DNA of 64,000 nucleotides. Source: Sinotaia quadrata (lineage: Eukaryota > Mollusca > Gastropoda > Architaenioglossa > Viviparidae). The position numbers and the translations under genes were made by a program. Where the stretch lies: NCBI GenBank assembly GCA_028829895.1, contig CM054178.1, positions 85,629,058 to 85,693,057 on the forward strand. The letters are read 5' to 3'. Below, in pieces: positions 23,720-35,745 of this stretch; position 1 is the stretch's first letter; every line of letters starts with the position of its first letter. The notes under the pieces were generated by a model. The model saw only the letters and a program-made list of their open reading frames with translations. It was not told the DNA's origin and did not search any database.

Positions 23720-24641
23720 GACGTAGGAGAATCTGCTAGCTGACCTCAAGCCATCTTATACACGTATCAATGAGCTAGCTCGGCATATGCATACTCACCA
23801 TGCCCACGGTCCAAGGGTTGACTTCTTTGCATACGTTGATACCAAGTACGATTTAAGAGAGTAGTTATTAAAATAATTGACTTATCTAGGCTATTTGTAC
23901 ATATTATTGATAGAATGTTATGCGAATTACGATTTACAAGAGTGGTAAATAATTGACTTCTCTAGACTATTTGTACATATTATTGATTAAATGTTATGTA
24001 AAATATTCATGTGATTTGTTAATGACATTGTATGAACTAATATATTTTCTCCAACACAAGCTAAGTGGCTTAGCAATAATTACATTTATTTAGGAATGTT
24101 GAGATGATACAAGCACGCGTATATGCCATACTCATGTACTGTAAAACTACTTGTAGCCAGTGTAGAAAGAGAGATTGGAATGATTGTTTAATGAATGTAA
24201 ACCACTTGTTGGATATATTGTATATATATGAATTTATGTAATTGCAGGAGTGGAACTATTATTGTTCACTTATAAGTATTTTTAATGAGTCTGTGAATTA
24301 TATGTTAGCATGTGTTAGCAAGTAGCTAACAAGTTATGATGAGCGATGTAAGAGTAGCCTATCACTGTCACCACAAAGCCCAAAGTGATTGCTCATTGCT
24401 ATAGAAGAAATAGCATTCGTTTCAGCTAGTTCCTGGTCTGAAGGTATATTTGTCTTTTGATCCACCGACTACAACATCTGGCACACCTGTTCTGCATTGA
24501 GTTGTTCCTACCTGAAAGACAACCGCAACGTGATGTCCCACACTGTCAAGGGACGCCATGGGCAGTTGCTGTTCTTTAGAAACTCTCCGAAATAAAACGA
24601 TCAGTTGATTATAAACACTATTCTAATAATCGGGCGTGACA
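23720..24641. mobile_element. Possible decayed LTR-element remnant
   Basis: A + strand stretch of about 45 codons at 23727-23868, just before a small duplication, reads as coding-like, with alternating Arg/His/Asp and few low-complexity residues. About 700 bases further, a segment ends aataaaacg ... cgggcgtgaca at 24641, resembling the 3' end of an LTR. The sequence TGTCACAG at 23218 is a perfect inverted match to GTGACA, but the flanking five bases (gtggc and ggata) do not match. A simple solo LTR is therefore not supported. Confidence 0.15.
23850..24003. repeat. 75-80-bp direct duplication
   Basis: Two copies share ctatttgtacatattattga and flanking words, about 80 bases apart, with several differences. 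Confidence 0.85.
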
Positions 24642-25400
24642 GGATAAACGAACTCAATGAATATTTCAAATTCGGAAATTGAAGTTCTTTCTTTATTATC
24701 ATTGTTATTATATTTTACCTTTGTTATCATCATCCACATTTGCATAATTTATTGTGAATGACGACTGGGAAGCTGGTATGGGGTGGAGCCGGAAGAATTA
24801 ATATGATAATTGTAACTGATAAAAGGGAAGATAACGTTACCAGCTAGGCACGTCAGCTGATTTATCTGGGTAGGTCATTGAGTAATAACCCGAATATCTG
24901 GCATATTAATGGGAAGACAAGACGGGCCTTCCAGCTGTCGCTAGTACTGGAAGAGAAATAATAATCTAATATTGATACTTTAGAGTCTAATATAGTGGCA
25001 GGGTCCTTAAATATAACTGGACACCTGACACTTAACTTTAAGGGGGAAATTTTAAAATTACAACGTTGTACAGAGCAATCAGTACTGGCCACTATCACCC
25101 GATCTGTACAAAAACAGTGCAAATGTTTTCTTGGTTAGATCTACTTATAATTCCTTACAGAAAATTGGTGATAAATGACTTATTCAGGCAGGGTGTGCAG
25201 AGGAACATAAATTCAAGTTCCAGAAGGATGGAGCATTAAGACTGGATGCAGGATGATGCAAACAAATAGTACGCATGTGTAGACCCATCAAAATAGTGAT
25301 TAGCTGAACCTTCACTTCACAGTTCCATATTTTCTACAAAGAAAGGAAAGGCGGGGAAGTCTGGAGCAGACATAAAAATGCTGGTTCCGCTCTTTCTTCG
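24642..25400. other. Unique sequence, nothing recognised
   Basis: A - strand frame at 25122-24862 has no recognised domain and no splice context that I would trust. Confidence 0.4.
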
Positions 25401-25460
25401 TCTCTTTCTCTCTCTCTAACTCTCTCTCACATACGCTCACACACACACATACGCACACTA
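25401..25460. repeat. CT- and AC-rich microsatellite patch
   Basis: A tctctctctc run is followed by cacacacatac words. Confidence 0.8.
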
Positions 25461-25811
25461 CACCAATGAGGAAAAGTTTGTTCTAACAGTGTATTGTTGA
25501 AAGGCATTATATCATTGTCTGAAAGAAATGCCATTCTATATTCTTGATAGCCTATTACGTGCAAAAATAAATACACCAATAAAACCTCTGTAAAATGTTG
25601 CTTATTAATAATTTAATGCAATATTTCTTTTCATGCGAAGACAACAGAAACACTGAGTGATTGAAATCGACTATTAAAGCAGCAATTAAGCAAACTAAGT
25701 TGAACTTACGTTTGAAGTAGGTACATTGGAGACCTGTAAGATTGGTTAATGAATGATACAGGTCATATACATAGGGTAAACATAAAAATCATACATGCAT
25801 ATATGTAACAG
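25461..25811. other. Unique sequence, nothing recognised
   Basis: No feature supported. Confidence 0.4.
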
Positions 25812-25879
25812 ATAAATAGATAGACAGACTCGGTTAGATAGATAGAAAGATAGAGAGATAGATAGATAGACAGAAAGAG

Positions 25880-25914
<35 letters not shown>

Positions 25915-25917
25915 CAG

Positions 25918-26000
<83 letters not shown>
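25812..26000. repeat. (GATA)n and (GA)n microsatellite
   Basis: About 150 bases of GATA with gacaga interruptions are followed by a pure GA run. The Tyr-Leu-Ser-Ile frames on the - strand are artefacts. Confidence 0.97.
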
Positions 26001-26001
<1 letters not shown>

Positions 26002-26376
26002 GAGACCGTACCGGAGGCTCCATCATTTAAGAAAATCATGGGTAAGAAAGAAAGAAATGCTACGTTCAAAGCCAGTACTTGTATGAACTCAAAAAAATTG
26101 ACAAAAAAGAAAAAGAAAAAATGTTTTCTTCCTCCCTTGCGCTATTCTACCCTGCAAGTGTTGTGTGCTGGAATGTTGTCGTGTTTGCACCAACGGTAAA
26201 ATGCGAACCCGGGGTAGAATTCGATAAAACAGGACCCATGATCTTGTCTAGGAAGTATATATTATGATCTGCGGCGGTAAATTTCGCGAACTACAAAGTT
26301 GCGTGTGTGTGGAGAGATCACGGAAATTTGGGGAAGGATTATCATCGTCCTACTTTGCTTCTTTACATCCGGACAG

Positions 26377-26535
26377 GAATGCTCCGGACACAGAGAGTTC
26401 CCCGAGTGTAGAAATAAATTGAAAACTGTGTCTTGGATCACCATGTGCGCTGGTACATGTTTATGGGGCGTGCCAGCTCTCTCAAGATGCCAAGGCGAAG
26501 TCGTGCTTTGCATGATGGAAAAGTTTGCTGGGTGA
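26377..26535 (+). CDS. Candidate terminal exon, six-cysteine peptide
   Basis: A pyrimidine-rich run (ctactttgcttctttacatc) leads to an acceptor ending ccggacag at 26376. From 26377 only one frame stays open, for 52 codons to a TGA at 26533-26535. The peptide has six cysteines at exon positions 2, 11, 24, 28, 38 and 45, with spacing 8, 12, 3, 9 and 6. This is compatible with three disulphides in a small secreted domain. The same frame is open upstream of the acceptor to about 26281 and there reads as hydrophobic (Ile-Ile-Ile-Val-Leu-Leu), but it lacks an ATG, so the exon start is uncertain. GC content is higher than in the flanks. No family is recognised and no upstream exon is identified. Chance remains quite possible. 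Confidence 0.25.
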   Translation, partial: ECSGHREFPECRNKLKTVSWITMCAGTCLWGVPALSRCQGEVVLCMMEKFAG

Positions 26536-26559
26536 ACGAAAAGTTCTGTATGAGGAACA

Positions 26560-27380
26560 GGTTAGAGAAAATGAAGGAATGATTGGTAGTATTAAAACAC
26601 AGTATCCTAGAGAAGGGAGACACTCAGTGAAAGCTATTGGACTAAGCGAAAAGGCTAGGTCAAGGCAGGAACACAACGAAAGCATTAGAATAATCGAGGG
26701 ACTAAATGAAAAGTTAGGACAAGAAAGAAATTAAGTCATATTTTAAGAAAATGAATGGTCTAAATTAGAATATTAAGGTAAAACAAGGACTAAAGCAAAG
26801 TCTTGTCACGGTAAGGACTAAACCAGTCTTAAGTAGAGACCAAAAGACAAGATAAGGTCTAAACCAAAGACTTAAGTCAGAGTAGAAACTAAATCAAAGT
26901 CTTAGGAAAATGTAGGGACTATACCAAATTCTTAAGACAAGATAGGGATTATACCAAATTCTTAAGACAAATTGGGACTATACCAAAGATAATACAGGCA
27001 AAAGTGATGATATTAAAATAAGAGAGGGACTAAATGAAAGAGAAAGTGACGGATAACTGAAAGTGAAAGTGACGGATAGCTGAAAGTGAAAGTGACGGAT
27101 AGCTGAAAGTGAAAGTGACGGAATAGCTGAAAATGAAAGTGGTAGGACTAAATAGAAGTGAAAGTGACAGGGGCTAAGTGAAAGTGACAGGACTAAGTGA
27201 AAGTGATAGGACTAAGTGAAAGTGATAGGGCTAAGTAAAAGTGACAGGGACTAAGTGAAAGTGGTAGAACTAGATGAAAATGAAAAGGACATTGACTAGA
27301 CGAAAGTGAAAGGGGGTTTGACTAAATGAAAGTGAAAGGGGCTTTGGCTATATGAAAGTGAAAGGCACCAGGCAGGATTA
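26560..27380. repeat. Decayed purine-rich tandem array
   Basis: At 26750-27000 variants of gggactataccaaattcttaa followed by gacaagata recur every 30-40 bases. At 27000-27375 a shorter unit, gactaagtgaaagtgacagg, takes over at a period of about 20. The + strand is strongly purine-rich. Confidence 0.8.
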
Positions 27381-27765
27381 AATGAAAATATAACACGACA
27401 AGGCGTGAACGCCGGTGGATTTTAGAGAAAACAACATTTGACAAATAGGACATAATTCGAACTACAAGAATATACGACCGCAGAGACAGAGAGTTGAAGT
27501 CAAACGAATCCAAATATTTGTGACAGAAATTTTTGAATGTACAGTAAGACTATTAAGGCTGAAAACGTGGTGGTAAAAAGACAGCAGATTGTAAGGAAAA
27601 AGCGGAATAAAACATACAAGTAAAGCATGTTTCATAATAATCCAAAAGACCGGAGGCAAACAGAAGTGAAATAGCACGAGAGAAAGAACTACATTTCAAG
27701 AAAAATGTGGACTATATATAAATGAAGGGTGTCTCGTGATCGGTAAACTTCAGTACATGACTGAT
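27381..27765. other. Unique sequence, nothing recognised
   Basis: No feature supported. Confidence 0.4.
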
Positions 27766-28017
27766 GACAGCTCAATAACTGTAAAGTTTAAGACATGACT
27801 CGTGACAGCTCAATAACTGTAAAGTTTAAGACATGACTCATGACAGCTCAACAACTGTAAAGTTTAAGACATGACTCGTGACAGCTCAACAACTGTAAAG
27901 TTTAAGACCTGTCTCATGACAGCTCAATAACTGTAAAGTTTAAGACATAACTCGTGACAGCTCAACAACTGTAAAGTTTAAGACATGACTCGTGACAGCT
28001 CAACAACTGTAAAGTTA
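27766..28017. repeat. 38-bp tandem repeat, about seven copies
   Basis: The unit starts gacagctcaataactgtaaa and starts recur exactly every 38 bases from 27766. Copies differ at two or three positions. Confidence 0.97.
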
Positions 28018-28440
28018 TGATTGCAGATGCAGCAGGTAGAACTAAGAGTGAAGTTAAGACAACAGAGAGGCGATGTAAATTTATAAACAAGTACGAAACA
28101 GATTTATATAAGTCCATACCGTATAGTTAAGTTAGTAGATATAATTGACAAACAAAAACTTCAAAGTCACTACAGCAAACCATACGAGTAAGAAAACACT
28201 GACCATTAGGTCAACAAACAAGCTATATAGTCAAAACATAATGTTCAGTCAAGATAGCAGATTCTACGAGTAATGCAACACTGACCATTTCGGTCAACAA
28301 ACACTTGACAGACAAACAGTAGATGAGGCAAAGAAACATAAGGACAAATAAAACAATCTTGAAATTGAAAGCAGATGTGTAAAATAAAACAAATTGTAAA
28401 TTATTGTACACCAAAGACAGCTGAAGTTTCAACCACAATT
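28018..28440. other. Unique sequence with a short two-copy repeat
   Basis: The words acgagtaa..aacactgaccatt..ggtcaacaaac occur twice (about 28185 and 28266). Nothing else is recognised. Confidence 0.5.
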
Positions 28441-28800
28441 TAGGGTGACGACAGCAAGGTGCAAGATACGAGATACAGGATGTAGATATATAAGATTCAA
28501 TATATATTAGGTCTAAGATACAAGATACGAGATATGAGATAAGGATTAAGATATGTAAGATTCGAAATCCAAGATACGAGATTTTAAATACCAGGTACGA
28601 TTTTCGAAATTCTAGAAACAAGAAACGAAATTCGAAGTAGGCTACAAGATACAAGGTACGATATTAAAAAAAAGCAAGATACGAGATACGAAATTCAAAG
28701 TACAAGATACAAGGTACGAGATTCGATATACAATATACAAGGTACGAGATTCGATATACAATATACAAGGTACGAGATTCGAAGTACAAGATATATATAT
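28441..28800. repeat. Degenerate repeat of gatacgagat words
   Basis: Short words such as gatacaagatacgagatt and aaggtacgagattcgatata recur irregularly, with a perfect local doublet at about 28705-28770. Confidence 0.85.
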
Positions 28801-29440
28801 AATAGAGAGAGAGCGGGGAGGGAGAGAGTATGTGTACATGTGTGTGTACGCGATTTATTATTCCACATTTACACCTACCATTATCATATCACGAACCCGG
28901 CCACATGTGTTTTGCAGAACTCAGAATTTGCAAGAAAGTAAAAACGCTAAGAAAAACAGAATTCGGAACAAACTAGATTTCAGTTAAAAATGTAGGTATT
29001 CAAACAATGGCGATCACAAATGATCATATCATGGTGATTTGACCAAAAAAAAAATGGTTGGTATCAGAAAGACTCACTCTCAGTTGTTAGATCATACAAG
29101 AGATATAAGCTGCTTTGTTTCTCACCAGTCACATCTCCACGTAAATCATTTCAAACGCGTGAACGTAATAAGCATAACAAGTAGTCCAAACTACAAAGGG
29201 CATACAAACAAATATGGGACAATTAAAAGAAACTGTAACTTAAAAATGGCAAAGATGGCAAATGGTGCCACTGTAAAGTGAGGTTAGGACGAATGAAACA
29301 AACACAAAAGCAAAATTCAGGAAATTTGGTGAAAAGATGAGGCGTGATTGACATTTATATAAACAGCACAAAAACACACTAACGAACAAAACAGTCGCAC
29401 TCTTATGCATAAAAGAAACACACCTCACTTGTTTCTCCTT
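28801..29440. other. Unique sequence, nothing recognised
   Basis: No supported feature. The + strand frame at 29039-29281 shows no domain. Confidence 0.4.
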
Positions 29441-29776
29441 CTCCCTTTTTCTCATATATACACCACACAAATACACCTACACACTCACATACACACACCA
29501 CACAAATACACCTGTACACTCACATACACACACCACACATATACACCATAAACACTCACATACACACACCACACATATACACCATAAACACTCACATACA
29601 CATACCACACATGTACCACTCACACACGTATACTTACACCTCAACCATATGCATAAATATATACCACACATCCCACATACACACCACCACACATATATAC
29701 CATCCACTCGTACATACATATATAACCCATACATATATTGCGCACACACCTACACGTACACCACCCATACACAGAG

Positions 29777-29827
<51 letters not shown>

Positions 29828-29832
29828 CACAA
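29441..29832. repeat. AC-rich minisatellite ending in (ACGC)n
   Basis: A unit of about 38 bases built on acactcacatacacacacca is repeated four times. A looser AC-rich run follows, then a pure acgc run at about 29778-29814. Confidence 0.93.
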
Positions 29833-30119
29833 GGATCTCTCGTGGCTTTCAGTGTCACTCGGAGCCTACAACAATAAAGAACAACTAAAACGGCGCACAA
29901 ACAATACGCGTACAGTCGGGATTACATATTAGGGCGGGTACATTGCAGATGTCAAGAGAAAAATATACCCTTATTACATGCCCATTACACGCGTAGTCTG
30001 GCCGTCATAACTGCTTGGTTCGTTTACTTCCTGCCGATGACATTACGACAATTGATGTGAATGCTAAGAGTAATTTTTAATTACCTAGGGCTTTCTTTCT
30101 TAGCCTGCATATGAACGCT

Positions 30120-30335
30120 CATCTATGTGCATACGTGTGTATGTGTGTGAGAGAGAACATGATTGAGTGTGTAAGCGGGAGTCGACAGGTAGCTCAGTAT
30201 TTTGTTGACAAGCATATGAGTACTTATTAGTCAGCCCATGCTGTACGTATGTGTGTCAGAGAGAACATGATTGATTATGTAAGTGTGAGTCTTTTGTTGA
30301 CGAACACATATGTACTATTAGACAGCCAATGCTTG
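30120..30335. repeat. 115-bp direct duplication, diverged
   Basis: Two copies, starting near 30130 and 30245, share agagaacatgattga, ttttgttgac and gtactattag-type words in the same order. Confidence 0.85.
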
Positions 30336-30425
30336 CGTCACAATTACATTCTAGCAATTCTTTTATTGATTTCTAAACCATTTCTTTATAAAATATAGAA
30401 CGGTCGTCGAAGGGGCTTTGATCGC

Positions 30426-30595
30426 AATTGCTATAAATATTTATCCTCACGAGAAAGCTACACTGCATTTGCTATAAATATTTATCCTCACGAGAAAACC
30501 ACATTGCATTTACTATAAATAAATATCCTTAGGAGAATGTTGCACTGCATTTGCTCTAAATATTTATCCTCACGAGAAAGCTACACTGCATTTGT
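30426..30595. repeat. 41-bp tandem repeat, four copies
   Basis: Copies of tgctataaatatttatcctc + acgagaaagctacactgcatt run back to back. The third copy is the most divergent. Confidence 0.95.
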
Positions 30596-30619
30596 AGTTG
30601 CAATAGCACTGACGGCAAC

Positions 30620-31260
30620 AGGGCTTTTTTTTTTTTTGGCGGACGGGGCACGGTAAAGGGAGATGTGGAGGTGGTAGAAGAAAGACACGACATGTTCTTA
30701 CATACCCTCCCACCCCGGATGAACTCACCCTCGGACTCACATTCGCCTCGGTAAAGCTGGATATTTCTCACTCCTGAAAACAACCGTAATCTCTTCCCTC
30801 CAGACTTTGACATTTGCTTAAGCGGCAATTGTCAGCTAGTACGCCGGTGGATTACCATCGCAAGGAACGATAACTCGCTGCTGAACACCAGGAACCGCCT
30901 CTCCGTACCAGGTCTTGCCTATGGACTTGTTTGAAGAAGAATGTTGCGAAGACAGCTTAGATATCGCGATGTGAGCTGCTGGTAACCTTTGACAAACAGA
31001 ACACTTAATATCGATGACAGATAACTGAGTTGTCAGATTCGAAGACGAAGAATTCCCAGTCCGATTACCGGTCTAGAAGAAGGCTACAACACTGAAAGGG
31101 AAGATACTGTATGTATCTCCTTCAACGTTCCATTTTCTTCGCGTCGTTCGTAGAACAGTCTGACTATCGGTAGTCGTGCCGGCTTTCGCGTTAGATTAAG
31201 ATGTACATACTCAGTGGCATGATGCGGCGATTTCGAACCACTCCGCCCAACCACCAACTC
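30620..31260. other. CpG-richer stretch, possible first-exon/promoter area
   Basis: GC and CpG content rise above the flanks. On the + strand, an ATG at about 30922 opens 16 codons rich in Asp and Glu before a donor-like atgtgagc. On the - strand, two gtgagt words at about 30731 and 30742 end a short basic frame. Neither continues into an identifiable next exon. I see a gene-like composition but cannot define a gene. Confidence 0.2.
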
Positions 31261-31699
31261 CTGTTTTCTATTTTTTTTTCTTTTACGGCTATTGTTAATG
31301 ATTTCTGCAAAATATTTCCTTCATAACCAGAAAAATAAAGGCGTCAAGCAGATTACCTTGCGTGTTGTGAACTATAATAACGAACATAATATTATGCCGC
31401 AGTATAATGAAGACAATTGCTGTTGTCTGTTGACTCTTGCGGCGTTTAATTTTCGTTCAGAGTTTGCAATTGCAGTAGGTCAGCTAATCTCCTCTCTGCT
31501 AAAGGAGCTTGGTTAATATTCGCTCAACCGTTATGCTTTTCAGCTGTGGTGGTAAATTTTCAGTACCAAATCAGTCATTTGTGATCTCCCAAATCGACCC
31601 GCTGTGAGATCAAATTAATTTTCACTCAAAGTCTGAGTTGAATTCTTTCACAAATTTACGCACTGAATACACGAACATCTCTTGACAGGCATTAACATC
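31261..31699. other. Unique sequence, nothing recognised
   Basis: No feature supported. Confidence 0.4.
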
Positions 31700-31780
31700 T
31701 CTATTGAATAATTCTATTGAATAATTCTATTGAATAATTCTACTGAATAATTCTATTGAATAATTCTATTGAATAATTCC
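31700..31780. repeat. 13-bp tandem repeat
   Basis: Six copies of attgaataattct, one with a single change. Confidence 0.95.
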
Positions 31781-31784
31781 CAGT

Positions 31785-32090
31785 TATAAAAATATTACAT
31801 TAACCTCTCCATTACAATCTTCAGAATATACAGACTAATCTCCCCATTACAAACTTATACACTTACAGAATATATAGATTAATCCCTCCATTACAAAATT
31901 ACAGAATATATAGACTAATCTTCCCATTACAAACTACAGAATTTAATGATTGGTCTCCCTTTTACTGATTTTCAGAATATATTCATTAATTTACATTACA
32001 AACTTTCAGAGCATATTGATTAATAATCTATCCATTACATACTTTCAGATTATATAGATTAATATCCCTATTACAAACTTAAAGAATATA
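31785..32090. repeat. Degenerate 40-45-bp repeat, block 1 of 3
   Basis: Variants of attacaaacttacagaatat followed by atagattaatctccc recur about seven times. The same unit returns at 33840-34010 and 35662-35745. Confidence 0.88.
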
Positions 32091-32196
32091 TTATCTCGAA
32101 ATCAATCTCTCCAGAGATCAGATTATTAATTTAGAATGGGCGCGTTAAATAATTATTAAAATATTGAATTAAAAGTGTGCAAGATATAGCGTAACC

Positions 32197-32499
32197 CATA
32201 GCTAAAAGGTTTATGCACAATAAGTTACAAGGAAAGTCAGACCGGATATTTTCACCATAGCTAAAAGGTTTATGCACAATAAGTTACAAGGAAAGTCAGA
32301 CCGGATATTTTCACCATAGCTAAAAGGTTTATGCACAATAAGTTACAAGGAAAGTCAGACCGGATATTTTCACCATAGCTAAAAGGTTTATGCACAATAA
32401 GTTACAAGGAAAGGCAGACCGGATATTTTCACCATAGCTAAAAGGTTTATGCACAATAAGTTACAAGGAAAGGCAGACCGGATATTTTCACCATAGCAA
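32197..32499. repeat. 59-bp tandem repeat, five copies
   Basis: The unit begins accatagctaaaaggtttat and ends accggatattttc. Period is exactly 59. The first copies read aaagtcag and the last two aaaggcag, the only clear difference, so the array expanded recently. Confidence 0.98.
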
Positions 32500-33839
32500 G
32501 ATAGGTATGAATAGAAGTATTTAAAGTCTATAAACTGAACTGCAGTAAGACCGGTAGATAGTATATCCTTGGAAAAGTATCAAAGAGAATCCAAAGTACA
32601 TTTTAGTCAGAGGCAAAGGTTTAGTGATAAGAAAATCCAAACATGCCTCCATCTGTGAATGAAATGGGGATTATTACTCATTAGCATGGGTGATTCAAGG
32701 GTCAAGGTATGACACAGGCATCATGTGATAGAAGTAAGAACACAAATCACTTCTCGGGGTACCAATCTAGATGCCAGACTAGAAGCAGGATGTCCAGTTC
32801 ATAATCAAAAAGTGTAAAATGTTTGGTTTGAGTGGAGTCATTCAGACTCAGAAAGTAGTGAATGTATTTTTTGGAACTGACTTCAGAAGCCATCAGTAGC
32901 CTACAGTGTTTTGTCACCTTTCTTTGGCAGAAATAAAGGTATGATATTTGGTTAAGTATTGCCTGTGAGATATATTATTATTATAATTTTAAAACCATGT
33001 TAGTGTGCAGGGTATGAGTATTGTAAATTGTAAAAAATATTAGATAGAACAATATAGATGTTTTAATCTATAATTCGTTTCCAGTGTAGTGAAAATGTAA
33101 CTCAGACAATCTAACTCTGATACTCATTCACAGTTAATCATATGCTGCCAAACAGTTAATACTGCATCTATTGGTTGCAGGGATTTTTCTTTTTCCAGTT
33201 TTGTTTCTGGTTTAGTCCTCACGTAACATTCTAGATTCAGTCTCCAGTCTGAGTCCCTTCCTGGTTTAAACTGTGAGAAAATTATTTGTGGTATTGTGCG
33301 TGTTCACACGTTATGAGAGCTTGAAGCGGATGGCAGACAAGTGTGTGAGATGCACAGGACCACATGTTAGCTGAGTGATGTAAATGATAAGTGTTACTCC
33401 GAACATTGGTGTTAAGGAGTGTGTCGTTTCACTAAAACTTCAGTCAGCCAAGAGAACAAACTCTGCAGATTATTATTATTATTTTTTTTTTTTTGGGGGG
33501 GGGCAAATAATTTGCACATAGTAAAAAGACTTTAGAGACAGGCTAGATTCCTCTGAGACAATTAGGTTAATGATTTATATTGTAATTGGTATGCATTTTG
33601 AATGATTCATTATTTATTTTCTTTCACAAATCTTTTATTAATATTTCATTCATTTCATGTCATTTCTTACCATTTTCACTTGATGTAAAGTCATCTTGTA
33701 ATGTACATATTGAACTTTTTTTTTTATTTTACGTGCAGCGAGAAATAACCGCTTCAGGACTTGTGTCACTAAGAGGTGTCACTCGACTGTCTTGCTGTCC
33801 TAGATTGTAACTAATTTGCAGGCGACCTACTCTCCATAG
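32500..33839. other. Unique AT-rich sequence, nothing recognised
   Basis: Poly-T followed by poly-G at about 33480-33505. No gene or RNA supported. Confidence 0.45.
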
Positions 33840-34010
33840 TAAACTTACACTATATTTATTAATCTCCCTATTACAGACGTATAGACTATATTTATTAATC
33901 TCCCCATTACAAACTTACAGAATATATTTATTAATCTTCCCAGTACAGACTTACTGGATTTTATACTGATTAATCTCTTCATTACAAACTTACAGAGTGT
34001 GGAAGAGTAA
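33840..34010. repeat. Degenerate 45-bp repeat, block 2 of 3
   Basis: Four copies of tattaatctccccattacaa followed by acttacagaatatat, related to the blocks at 31.8 and 35.7 kb. Confidence 0.9.
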
Positions 34011-35568
34011 ATTTGCCTATCCCTATTTCTAACCTTAATTATTATATACATTTTTAAATGTCAAAGTGACCCAAACTTGAACGCTGCTTATGATGATATT
34101 TTTGTAAGTGCCAAGAGTTGGAATAAGCAACTTATGTGGAGAATGTGCTAGACTTGCTGATGTAATTTAAACCGGTTTTAGGTGAATGAGTAGTATTTTT
34201 ATTATCCAATGGTTAAGATTTACAAGAATGAGACAAGCCAATGGGCTGATATAAAAGTTTACTGTTGAAAAGGATTTATTTTCTAATCACCTTTGAATAT
34301 GATGTGGAAGAAGTCTGGTCATGAAAGGTGGTCATTAGCTTAATGATGAGTTAACTGACTGATTGAGAGAGAATGGACTTACAAATATTTTGTCTGCTTT
34401 TAGTATTGATGTTATATTTGTGCTTTACATAGAGATGCATTATGTGAATAGAGTTTTATTTCTACTAATTGTGAACTATGATGCTTGTAGGTAGTAGTCT
34501 AAACACTTGACTTTGTTTCTAGTGAACCCATTCATAAAAATGTTATGTTTTATTCATTATGCTGTATGTGTGTATTGGGTTAATAGATACTGTTGCAGGA
34601 AACTGTAAATTGAGACTTAAATGTAAGAAAGAATGGAGTTAGAGATGAATAAACACAAACTTAGGGTTTGTTCCCTGATTATATTTTACAGTGAAGAAGC
34701 AGCCCTTTTTAAAAACTCGATCTCACAATTTACTGATTATAAACCATTATGACCATGGTAGACTCGAGAAGTCCCTATCCCCAGCATTTAAGTGTACGGA
34801 TACTCTGCACTCTACTGATGTATGGTGGCAAAGTATGCTCGACAACACCAAGGAATTTATGGTACAAGGAAGTTACTGGAAATTGTTACATTGTTGTTCT
34901 GCTTGAGGGAACTAATACACCAAAGGAGTGCCCAGATTAGTCTTGAGAAAACTGGCTGACAGACATTCTACAGTTTGCTATAGGACATGTGGAACTGACA
35001 ATAATATTTTGACAGACTTGTGAATTTGTTACGAAAGTCTGTGAAAGACTATTGCAGCATTGTCTTGACAAGGTTATGTACAAACTAATATTACTATAAT
35101 CTCTAATAACTCAATTTCTGTTGTCTGATAAGAGCTATCCCATGATTGATATTGACACTTATCTTTGAGTTATGTGTTAGGATATAAGACAGTATAAACT
35201 TTCAAACTATTCAAATGGTGTTCATTGAATTATTGATGTCAAATAATCTTTTCATTGTATTTGTTAATGTGTATTTGCTTGCTGATTTAATACATTTATT
35301 GACCTACTTACATATATTAAAAAGCATATGTTGGAGAGAGTGGGTGCATGGAGGCTCGCTAAATATAGATTAAAGATGGATATATCTTCTCCTTTGATAA
35401 GAAGTTTTTCACCTATGGCAATATTGTGTGACATTGAATGTTTGTATTTAATGTTGTGGAATATAGAAAACGTTTACAGCACCCGCATATCCGACGAGTG
35501 GTGTCTTCTGGACAATTATTAATAATATAAATTAAGTTTCCCATTACTTGTAATTAGTTATTGGTGAT
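34011..35568. other. Unique AT-rich sequence, nothing recognised
   Basis: A + strand frame follows an acceptor-like attatattttacag at 34691, open for about 70 codons to 34906. It shows no domain and no partner exon, so it is not called. Confidence 0.4.
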
Positions 35569-35593
35569 TAATAATAATAATAATAATAATAAT

Positions 35594-35629
<36 letters not shown>

Positions 35630-35632
35630 TAT
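35569..35632. repeat. (AAT)n then (CAT)n trinucleotide repeat
   Basis: Uninterrupted ataata run followed by catcat run. Confidence 0.97.
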
Positions 35633-35661
35633 CATAACCATTAACTTGGGTGGAATTGTGT

Positions 35662-35745
35662 CATACAGCGTATACTTATTAATCTCCCCCTTTACACACT
35701 TACAGAATTTAATACGGATTAATCTTTCTAGTTTCATGGTTTTAA
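35662..35745. repeat. Degenerate 45-bp repeat, block 3 of 3
   Basis: Two copies carry the family words cttattaatctccc, acacttacagaattta and ggattaatctttc. Confidence 0.75.

Noticed and set aside
23218..24641. Solo LTR bounded by TGTCAC and GTGACA
   Set aside because: Flanking five-base sequences differ (gtggc and ggata) and no second copy is in the window. It is kept only as a low-confidence remnant.
34691..34906. 70-codon frame after an acceptor-like attatattttacag
   Set aside because: Neither exon partner nor domain was found, and AT-rich DNA yields many such acceptors.
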